A stretch of DNA of 64,000 nucleotides from Candidatus Liminaster caballi (GTDB lineage: Bacteria > Bacteroidota > Bacteroidia > Bacteroidales > UBA3663): assembly GCA_018065085.1 (NCBI GenBank), contig JAGHUA010000022.1, positions 1 to 64,000 of the forward strand, read 5' to 3'. A program made the translations under genes and the position numbers. Below are positions 15,531 to 22,778 of this stretch, piece after piece. The notes beneath the pieces were generated by a model, which saw only the letters and a program-made list of their open reading frames with translations, searched no databases and was not told the origin of the DNA. The first letter of the stretch is position 1, and each line of letters begins with the position of its first letter.

Positions 15531-15774
15531 TAATTTCAGTTGACACTTTTTGGTTAATATTACTGAATATTTTTACACCATAAAAGATGTCGTACTAAAA
15601 CGCATTACATCCAATACAGATGCTGCTAAAAATCTTGACAGCATAGTAGTCTCATGCTGCTTAGATTGACAGTGTCTGATATCAGTACTGAATAAGTTTA
15701 CATATGGCCACTCTGTATACTGATTCACTTTACATGAGAGTAAAGTCATACAATAATAAAAGACACTTAATGTA

Positions 15775-15790
15775 CACCCCCTAGGGGGTG
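15775..15790. terminator. 16-bp perfect palindrome after the transposase gene
   Basis: CACCCCCTAGGGGGTG, ten bases beyond the orfB stop. It may stop transcription or mark the IS end; there is no clear T-run. Confidence 0.45.
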
Positions 15791-15799
15791 GCGCCGAAC

Positions 15800-16597
15800 T
15801 TATAATCCCTGCCTTGTATAACTATTCTTGTAATAGTTCTTCCAGCATCTTTTCAATTCTCCCGCACAATTTTCATGCACGTAGTTTGGTGTTTGAAATC
15901 CGATGCTAGAGTGAGGGCGTCGGGCATTATAGAATTCTATAAATCTTGAAAGGACGGCATCAGCCTCTTCCTGATTCTCGAATCTTGGGATCCTATAGAC
16001 CTTTTCCTCCTTGATAATGCCATTTATCCGCTCAGCTATCGCATTGTCCGTAGGCTTGTAATCCTCACACATGCTAATCTTTATCCCATGCTCATTCAGG
16101 ATATTGACATAAGCGTCGCAGCAGTACTGAACTCCTCTGTCTGAATGATGTATGAGATTGGAAAGACTGGCTTTAGGACATTGTTCTATAGCCATCTGCA
16201 AGGCTTCGATTGAATGAATGGCTTTCAGTGAGTTTGAAAGGCACCATCCTACAATCTTGTGCGAATAGGCATCCGTAACAAGATGAAGATAGCACACGCC
16301 CTCATTCGTCTCTATATAGGTAATATCGCTCACCCATAGACTATTAGGAGATATAAGCTCCATACCCTTAATCAGATTTTTATATTTGTGATATCTGTGA
16401 TTGGATTTGGTTGTATGGCGTGTCCGCTCTGGAGGGAGCATCAGCCTGTTGCGACGCATAATATTATAGAACTTATCTCGCCCGGGAAGCTTAATACCGA
16501 CCATGATCAAAGACAGAATTAGGAAGAGCTTATAGGCTCCTATGCCAGGATCCTCTTCACGCAGATGCTTCACATTCTTGACTATCTCCACCTCCAC
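15800..16597 (-). CDS. IS3-family transposase OrfB (DDE integrase domain)
   Basis: 265 aa from a GTG. The frame stays open further upstream to the A7 slip at 16738-16744 and encodes the usual OrfB start (CRLLGHSRQAYYQF). The product is therefore made as an OrfAB fusion by -1 frameshifting. The catalytic triad is visible: first Asp in WVSDITYIE, second Asp in HHSDRGVQYC, and Glu in AIAERINGIIKEE with the downstream Lys/Arg. The C-terminal YNARRPHSSIG motif is intact. It looks functional. Confidence 0.93.
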   Translation of the reverse strand: MEVEIVKNVKHLREEDPGIGAYKLFLILSLIMVGIKLPGRDKFYNIMRRNRLMLPPERTRHTTKSNHRYHKYKNLIKGMELISPNSLWVSDITYIETNEGVCYLHLVTDAYSHKIVGWCLSNSLKAIHSIEALQMAIEQCPKASLSNLIHHSDRGVQYCCDAYVNILNEHGIKISMCEDYKPTDNAIAERINGIIKEEKVYRIPRFENQEEADAVLSRFIEFYNARRPHSSIGFQTPNYVHENCAGELKRCWKNYYKNSYTRQGL

Positions 16598-16719
16598 GTC
16601 TCGTTCTTTCTTCCAATCTTGTTTGAACTGATAATAGGCCTGCCTACTATGGCCAAGCAGTCTACAGGCCGACTCTACGGGAAACGTGTGCTTCCCTCCT
16701 TTCGGCCCGCACAGTTCCG

Positions 16720-17100
16720 TTACTGCTTGGCCCCAGATTTTTTTCTTATCTGGATGTGCTCATCCCGCTCCGCGATTTCTATAATCTTGTCCAGCAGCTG
16801 GCTGTGGAACTTCTCCAACTCAAGAGCCTTCTCAAGCTCCTTGATGCGCTTCTGTGCCAATCCAAGGTCATTGGTGTAATTCTTTTCTTTGCCCATGTTC
16901 AATATTACTTCTCTTGGCAAAGATAGACTTTTCTCGTCTATTGGATACTTTTCAAGCCAATAATTAAATGTACTACGGCTTAACCCGCCAAATTTGCTAA
17001 TAGTACCTGACAAATCCTGACCGCTTTCATAATAGGCACGCAGTACATCTAGCTTGAATTCCTCGGTGTAAAATGCACCTACTTTTCTTTCTGATTTCAT
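16720..17100 (-). CDS. IS3-family transposase OrfA (HTH, leucine zipper)
   Basis: 126 aa. The ATG at 17100 (MKSERKVGAF) is preferred over an upstream GTG. A helix-turn-helix (FKLDVLRAYYES...LSRSTFNYWLEKY) in the first half binds the IS ends, and a heptad-repeat helix (KRIKELEKALELEKFHSQLL) in the second half allows oligomerisation. The gene ends IRKKSGAKQ; an A7 run lies 16 bases before the stop, and a -1 slip there continues into OrfB without a stop codon. Confidence 0.88.
   Translation of the reverse strand: MKSERKVGAFYTEEFKLDVLRAYYESGQDLSGTISKFGGLSRSTFNYWLEKYPIDEKSLSLPREVILNMGKEKNYTNDLGLAQKRIKELEKALELEKFHSQLLDKIIEIAERDEHIQIRKKSGAKQ
16738..16744 (-). promoter_or_regulatory. programmed -1 frameshift site A7
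   Basis: Seven consecutive A on the coding strand, just before the orfA stop. A -1 shift joins orfA to an open frame that encodes the OrfB N-terminus. This is the standard IS3-family arrangement. Confidence 0.8.
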
Positions 17101-17170
17101 TGGTTTTTCTCTTTTTATAGTGTCAACCAATATCAGTACAAGTCAAAGCAATCTTTAGGGAAATGGTGAT

Positions 17171-18394
17171 TCAGTCCTTGATTCTCTTGATTTTTGCCGA
17201 TATCTGGCGGTATTCATTGACCAGAGCAATGCGTTCAGCAAGCTTGCCGTAGATAAGGTCTGTCTCGTTGAAGTATTCGATGACGGAGATCTGACCGGCA
17301 GCGACAGCCTTGTCGAGAAGCGTGAGCATGGACTGCATGAGTGGGACATCGTAGGTGTCGATGGCGGTGCGCAGCAGAATGAGCTGGGACGAGAGTGCGT
17401 CGTGGGTCTTCTCGGTGGAGATGCGGGTGTCCTGCAGTTCGAGTTCGGCGGCAGACTGGCGCAGACGTGACGCTTTGGTGCGGCGTGAGCTGGCAAACAG
17501 AGGCATGGACACGCCCAAGAGGAAGCCATTGCTGGCTTCGTTCATCTCGGTGTTGCGCCGGTAGCCGAGTGTGAGCCGTGGCAACAGTTGCTGACGGGTG
17601 AGGCTCAGTTCGCGACTGGTGGCAGAGAGCGATGCCTCGGCCAATTGGACGTCGATGTTGGCCGATAGGAGTGTGGCATCGGCAGACGGGGCGTCGAGAC
17701 CTGCGTCCATGAGCTGGGTGAGGCTGCCGTGGTCAAGGGTTTCTGCCTTGGGCATACTGGCGATGACAGCAGGACGTACGCCGCCGTTGAGCGCAGTCAT
17801 CTCGTTGCATATATTGCCGATGAGCGACTGGTTGCGGATGATTTCGGTGCGCGTGCTCATGCGGTCGAGCTTGATGCGGTTGACCTCAAGAACCGAGGCA
17901 TCGCCAAGAGCGAGACGGCGTTCGTAGGCGTTGAGCAGCGAGTCGGTGGCATGAAAGCGCGACGTGAGGACGGCTGCCGAGAGCATGGCGCTCTGGAGAT
18001 CGATGAGCAGACACTCAGCCTGGAGCATCACATCGCGGCGCAGAGCCATGTATTGGAGTTCATCGACCGTCTGACGGGCAGCGTTGACGCGGCTGCGGCT
18101 TGCGTAGGCCGTAGGGAAGTCGATCTCTTGCGACACAATCAGTTCGCTGCTCGATACGCCGTCATAGCCCTTCGAGAAGAACGGACTGTATTCGACCGAA
18201 GTCTCGCCCAGAGCGTTGTCGGCCTTACGGTCGAGGGCAGAGGCTGCGTTGCTATGGCGCATGGCCTTGAGCGAAAGGTTGTTGCTTTCGACCTCCTGAA
18301 GCCACGAGGCGACGTCGGTCTGCCATGAGCTGGGAGACTGGGCAGAGGCGGTGAGTGTGATCAGCGATATGAAAAGGAGTGTCAGGTGTCTCAT
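17171..18394 (-). CDS. TolC/CzcC-type outer membrane efflux protein
   Basis: 407 aa with a signal peptide (MRHLTLLFISLITLTASAQ). Two long alpha-helical hairpin repeats with many Ala/Leu/Arg/Gln heptads form the periplasmic barrel typical of TolC-like outer membrane factors; the GYRRN and GVSMPLF segments mark the beta-barrel strands. It overlaps the RND pump gene by 4 bases (ATGA). It is the third gene of the adaptor-pump-outer membrane operon and its exit duct. Confidence 0.87.
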   Translation of the reverse strand: MRHLTLLFISLITLTASAQSPSSWQTDVASWLQEVESNNLSLKAMRHSNAASALDRKADNALGETSVEYSPFFSKGYDGVSSSELIVSQEIDFPTAYASRSRVNAARQTVDELQYMALRRDVMLQAECLLIDLQSAMLSAAVLTSRFHATDSLLNAYERRLALGDASVLEVNRIKLDRMSTRTEIIRNQSLIGNICNEMTALNGGVRPAVIASMPKAETLDHGSLTQLMDAGLDAPSADATLLSANIDVQLAEASLSATSRELSLTRQQLLPRLTLGYRRNTEMNEASNGFLLGVSMPLFASSRRTKASRLRQSAAELELQDTRISTEKTHDALSSQLILLRTAIDTYDVPLMQSMLTLLDKAVAAGQISVIEYFNETDLIYGKLAERIALVNEYRQISAKIKRIKD

Positions 18395-21300
18395 TTCTTG
18401 GTGTGGAGCTTTTCGTAAACGATAGGGATGATGAATGCGTTGAGGAACGTGGACGTGAGCAGGCCGCCGAGGATGACCTTTGCCATCGGGCTCTGAATCT
18501 CATTGCCCGGCAATTCGCCGCGCAGGGCCAGAGGGATGAGGGCAAGGGCCGAGGTGAGGGCCGTCATAAGTATTGGGTTCATGCGTTCGAGCGAACCTCG
18601 CACTATGCTCTCGCGCAGAGGTATGTGGCGGTCAACGCGCAGGTGATTGTATTGCGTGACGAGGAGCATGCCGTTGCGAGTGGCGATGCCAAACAGCGAG
18701 ATGAAGCCGATGATGGCAGGAATGCTGACTTCGCCCGTGGTGAGAAGCAGGGCAAACACGCCGCCGATGAGCGCCAGAGGCAGGTTGAGCAGGATGATGC
18801 CGCTCTCGCGCGGATTGCGGAACTGGGCATTGAGCAGGAGGAAGATTACCATGATGCTGATGAGCGATGCGAACATGAGGACGCGGCTTGCCGACTGTTC
18901 GCTCTCAAACTGACCGCCATACTCGATGTGGTAGCCTTCGGGCAGGGAGATCTTTCCGTCGATGCGCTCGCGTATGTCATTGACTACGCTGCCGAGATCT
19001 CGACCGCTGCAGTTGGCGCTGATGACAATCTTGCGCTTGACGTTCTCGCGGTTGATGGTGTTCGGTCCCATGCCCGAGATGACGTCAGCCACGTCGGTGA
19101 GTGGAATCTTGCGTCCGTCCTGGGTGTCGATGATCAGCGAACGGATATCGTCCATCGTGCGACGGCTCTGAGGATTGGCACGCACGATGAGGTTGAAGCT
19201 CCTGCCTCCCTCATTGACCAGCGACACCACCTCGCCCGACATGTTGACGGCTATGAACTCATTGAACTCGGGCAGCGTTATTCCCTGACGTAGCAGCATC
19301 TCGCGGTTGGGCACGATCTTGAGTTCTGGACGCTCGATCTGCTGCTCGACGTTAAGGTCGGCGATGCCGTCAACGTCCTCGATGGCCTCACGGATCTCAT
19401 TGCCGATGGTGAACATACGGTTGAGGTTGTCGCCGAAGAGCTTGATGGCGATGTTGGCCTGTGTGCCGCTGAGCATGGCGTCGATGCGATGGCTGATGGG
19501 CTGTCCAATCTCGATGTTGGCGCCCACGATGGTGGAGAGCTTCTGACGCACGTCGGCAAGGAGCTGGCTGTGTGAGCGACCGTCCAGTTCGAAGGGAGCC
19601 TCAATCTCGGAGACATTCACGCCGAGGGCATGTTCGTCGAGTTCGGCTCGTCCGGTCTTTCGTGCCACGGTCTTGATCTCGGGGATGGAGAGGAGGAGCT
19701 GTTCGGCCTGACGACCGATGCGGTCAGACTCTTCGAGCGAGATGCCGGGAAGGGAACTGACATTGATGGTGAACGAGCCTTCGTTGAACGGAGGCAGGAA
19801 GCTGCGTCCAAGGGTGAAGAACGACACCAGGGCGGCGGCAAACAGGGCGAGTGTGCTGCCCACGACCGTACGTTTATGATTGAGCACCCAGAGCAGACAG
19901 CGCTCGTAGTGGCGCTTGAGGAAGGCGACGATGCGCGAGTCGGTGGCTGTCTCTGGCTTGTCGATGACCGACGTGAGCAGGTAGCTGCAGAGCACCGGAG
20001 TGAGGGTCAGGGCGACGATGGTCGAGGCAAAGAGCGACACGATGAACGCGATGCCAAGCGGAATGAGCATCCGGCCCTCCATGCCGTCGAGGAAGAAGAG
20101 CGGGGCAAAGCTCACCACGATGATGAACGTGGAGTTGAGAATAGGCATTCGCACCTCCTTTGACGCTTCGAAGATCACATCGAGCGCAGGTCTGCCGTGG
20201 TCGGAACGGAGTCGGCGCCATACGTTCTCAACGTCCACGATGGCATCATCGACCAGCGATCCGATGGCGATGGCCATGCCTCCGAGGCTCATGGTGTTGA
20301 CGCTCTGTCCGAACCAGTGGAGCACCAGTAGGGCCACGATGAGGCTCAGCGGCATGGTGACGAGCGATATGACCGTAGTGCGCACGTTGGCTAGGAAGAG
20401 GGCGAGGACGATGATGACAAAAATAGCACCTTCGAGCAGGGAGCTGGTGACGTTGTCGATGGAGCTGTCAATGAAGCGCGACTGGCGGAAGATGTCGGTG
20501 GAGATGTGGACGTGTGGCGGGAGGTTGCCCTGCACGTCGCTGAGTGCAGTCTCGATGCGCTGAGTGAGGTCGATGGTGCCTGTGTTGGGCTGTTTGGTCA
20601 CGGTGAGCAGCACGGCAGGAACGCCACGCTCTGACGCCACGCCCAGACGCGGCTCCTGGGCTCCGATGCACACCTCTGCCACATCGGCAAGGGTGATGGG
20701 CGCGTCGTCGGTCATCTTGACCAGTGTGCGCTGGAGCTTCGAGACATCGTCGGTCGAGACTACGCCGCGCACGATGTATTCGTTGCCATACTGATAGATG
20801 ACGCCGCCGTTGATGTTGCGGTTCATGTCGCGCGAGGCTGCCATCAGTTCGTCAACGGTCACGCCGTAGTGCTTCATCTTGCCCGGATCGAACAGAATCT
20901 GATATTCTTTGATGTCGCCACCCAGCACAGCCACCTGAGCCACGCCGCCAATGGAGAGCAGACGCGGACGTATGGACCAGTCGGCCAGCGTGCGCAGTTC
21001 GAGCAGTCCGTTCGGGGTCTTGTCGTCGGTGGTGAGGCCTATGATGAGCACCTCGCCGAGAATGGACGACTGCGGACCGATGGTGGGTTGTCCGATGCCG
21101 TCGGGCAGGGACTCGCTGATGGCTGCCAGTTTCTCGGATACGGTCTGACGAGCGATGTAGATATCTGTGTCCCATTCGAACTCAACCCATACGACTGAGA
21201 AGCCCATGGTCGAAGACGAACGTACGCGGCGTACGCCTGTCGATCCGTTGACGGCGGTCTCGATGGGGAAGGTTACAAGCTGTTCGACCTCCTCGGCTGC

Positions 21301-21465
21301 CATTCCGTTGGCTTCGGTCATCACCACTACGGTCGGTGCGTTGAGGTCGGGGAAGACGTCAATCTCGGTGTGACGTGCGATGAACACGCCGCCCACGGTG
21401 AGCAGCACGGCCAGCATCAATACTAGCAGCCTGTTATTTAGCGAAAAACGAATTATCTGATCCAT
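18391..21465 (-). CDS. heavy-metal RND efflux pump (CzcA/CusA family)
   Basis: 1024 aa from the ATG at 21465 (MDQIIRFSLNNR). Twelve transmembrane helices with two large periplasmic loops follow the RND plan. TM4 carries GSLVDDAIVDVENVWRR, the acidic proton-relay motif in the form seen in the HME (heavy metal) branch. N-terminal features IDVFPDLNAPTVVVMTEA and AEEVEQLVTFPIE are also HME-like. The partner adaptor is extremely His-rich, which points to a divalent or monovalent metal as substrate; which metal is not clear. It starts 31 bases after the adaptor stop and overlaps the outer membrane gene. Confidence 0.93.
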   Translation of the reverse strand: MDQIIRFSLNNRLLVLMLAVLLTVGGVFIARHTEIDVFPDLNAPTVVVMTEANGMAAEEVEQLVTFPIETAVNGSTGVRRVRSSSTMGFSVVWVEFEWDTDIYIARQTVSEKLAAISESLPDGIGQPTIGPQSSILGEVLIIGLTTDDKTPNGLLELRTLADWSIRPRLLSIGGVAQVAVLGGDIKEYQILFDPGKMKHYGVTVDELMAASRDMNRNINGGVIYQYGNEYIVRGVVSTDDVSKLQRTLVKMTDDAPITLADVAEVCIGAQEPRLGVASERGVPAVLLTVTKQPNTGTIDLTQRIETALSDVQGNLPPHVHISTDIFRQSRFIDSSIDNVTSSLLEGAIFVIIVLALFLANVRTTVISLVTMPLSLIVALLVLHWFGQSVNTMSLGGMAIAIGSLVDDAIVDVENVWRRLRSDHGRPALDVIFEASKEVRMPILNSTFIIVVSFAPLFFLDGMEGRMLIPLGIAFIVSLFASTIVALTLTPVLCSYLLTSVIDKPETATDSRIVAFLKRHYERCLLWVLNHKRTVVGSTLALFAAALVSFFTLGRSFLPPFNEGSFTINVSSLPGISLEESDRIGRQAEQLLLSIPEIKTVARKTGRAELDEHALGVNVSEIEAPFELDGRSHSQLLADVRQKLSTIVGANIEIGQPISHRIDAMLSGTQANIAIKLFGDNLNRMFTIGNEIREAIEDVDGIADLNVEQQIERPELKIVPNREMLLRQGITLPEFNEFIAVNMSGEVVSLVNEGGRSFNLIVRANPQSRRTMDDIRSLIIDTQDGRKIPLTDVADVISGMGPNTINRENVKRKIVISANCSGRDLGSVVNDIRERIDGKISLPEGYHIEYGGQFESEQSASRVLMFASLISIMVIFLLLNAQFRNPRESGIILLNLPLALIGGVFALLLTTGEVSIPAIIGFISLFGIATRNGMLLVTQYNHLRVDRHIPLRESIVRGSLERMNPILMTALTSALALIPLALRGELPGNEIQSPMAKVILGGLLTSTFLNAFIIPIVYEKLHTKK

Positions 21466-21496
21466 GGTTGCATGCACAATTTACAATTTGCCATTC

Positions 21497-22687
21497 TTAG
21501 TGTGAATGCGTATGTCCCGGAATAGCCTTGCTGGTGCCCGCCAGCTTCACGCTGATGGCGCCACGGGTCACCACACGCTCGCCGCCGTTGAGACCGCTTG
21601 TGATCTCGGTGTTCTCGCCGTCGGTAGCCCCAAGGGTCACCTCCTGCTTGTGGTAGGCGTGTTCGTCCTCCTGAATGTAGATGTAATAGATTCCCTGTTC
21701 CTCGGTGAGGGCGGTCTGAGGCAGGCTGATGACATCGCTGCGTTCGCCTGCAATGAGGAACACCTCGGCGTAGGCGCCCGGCACGATGTCGCCGTGATTG
21801 TCGAGCTGGAAGGTGACGGGCACGTAGGACGAAGTGCTCACAGCCGATTTGCCGGATGAGAGCAGAGTGCCATGACGTTGCTCAAGGTCGAAGATCTTAT
21901 CGCTGAACTGGGTGCGGAACTTGGCCGAACGGATGTTGCCAAGCTGTGAGTAATAGCGCACAGGAACCTCGGCGCGAAGGTATAGGTGCTGGTTGCGTGT
22001 CAGGACAAGGATCGGATCGCCCACCTGCACGTAGTCGCCGTCCTTGACCATGCATTGCTTCATATAGCCCGACATGGGAGCCTTGACCGACACACCCTTG
22101 TCGGTCGTCTCGCGGCCTATGGCCTCGTAGGCAAGGCGTGCGGTCTCATAGTCTGTACGGATGATGCTGAAGTCCTTCTCGCTGATGATCTTGTCCTCGA
22201 CCAGAGGCAGAGCGCGGTCATATTCGCGTTTGGCGGCCAGATAGCTGATACGGGCGCGTTCCGACTGGTCGCCGTCCTGAAGGCTGGCCGATGCGATATG
22301 ATAGAGGACTGTGCCCTGGCTGATGTCCATGCCTTCGCTGATGTGCTGGGCGTGAGTCACGATGCCCGATACCGTTGCCACGATGGTGGTCTCGTCGCAC
22401 GATGCTGCCAGCAGTTTGCCGCTGGTCACAATCACGTCGTGGAATGTGCCTCGGCTGACTGTGCTGGCCTCCACGCCTGCGGCAGCGGCCTTCTCAGGCT
22501 CCATGATGATGTCGTCGCCGTGATGGTGGCTCTCATCGTCATGATGGTGAGACTCGCCGTTATGGGTGGGCTCATTGTGGAGGGCGTGATGTTCGTGTTC
22601 GTGTTCGTGATCGTGTTCGTGGTTGTGCGCACAGCTGCTCAGCGCCATGCAGGCTGCGATCAGCAGGGAAAGTCTTTGTATCTTCAT
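21497..22687 (-). CDS. RND periplasmic adaptor lipoprotein with His-rich N-terminus
   Basis: 396 aa. The lipoprotein signal ends at LSSC. It is followed by about 40 residues with more than 15 histidines (HNHEHDHEHEHEHH and SHHHDDESHHHGDD), and the C-terminus ends GHTHSH. The rest is a membrane fusion protein: barrel-sandwich halves around ATVSGIV and VKAPMSGYM, a coiled-coil hairpin (residues about 150-190) and a beta-barrel domain. The His tracts are likely metal-binding, feeding or buffering metal before export. First gene of the operon, with a consensus promoter at 22725-22732. Confidence 0.92.
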   Translation of the reverse strand: MKIQRLSLLIAACMALSSCAHNHEHDHEHEHEHHALHNEPTHNGESHHHDDESHHHGDDIIMEPEKAAAAGVEASTVSRGTFHDVIVTSGKLLAASCDETTIVATVSGIVTHAQHISEGMDISQGTVLYHIASASLQDGDQSERARISYLAAKREYDRALPLVEDKIISEKDFSIIRTDYETARLAYEAIGRETTDKGVSVKAPMSGYMKQCMVKDGDYVQVGDPILVLTRNQHLYLRAEVPVRYYSQLGNIRSAKFRTQFSDKIFDLEQRHGTLLSSGKSAVSTSSYVPVTFQLDNHGDIVPGAYAEVFLIAGERSDVISLPQTALTEEQGIYYIYIQEDEHAYHKQEVTLGATDGENTEITSGLNGGERVVTRGAISVKLAGTSKAIPGHTHSH

Positions 22688-22723
22688 AGCCGTTAATGTT
22701 GACAGATGTCATTTAAATGCGGC

Positions 22724-22732
22724 GCAAAGATA
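22724..22732 (-). promoter_or_regulatory. promoter of the metal efflux operon
   Basis: Reverse strand TATCTTTGC followed by GCC, 37 bases upstream of the adaptor start codon. Confidence 0.75.
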
Positions 22733-22778
22733 CGGAATCTTTTCTGCAATCCGATTGCAAAGATGCGTGAGGGGCGGA

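Larger units (their letters stand above)
15527..17139 (-). mobile_element. IS3-family insertion sequence (IS150-like)
   Basis: About 1.6 kb, AT-richer than its surroundings, with orfA and orfB in -1 relation. Imperfect terminal inverted repeats share GTTGACACT (15539-15547) with AGTGTCAAC (17119-17127); weaker similarity extends outward to TACC (left) and GTAC (right). The exact ends and any target duplication could not be fixed. The 260 bases after orfB are long for this family, so the left end could also be nearer 15770. It lies between the 41-bp array and the end of the efflux operon, both orientations reading leftward. Confidence 0.8.
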
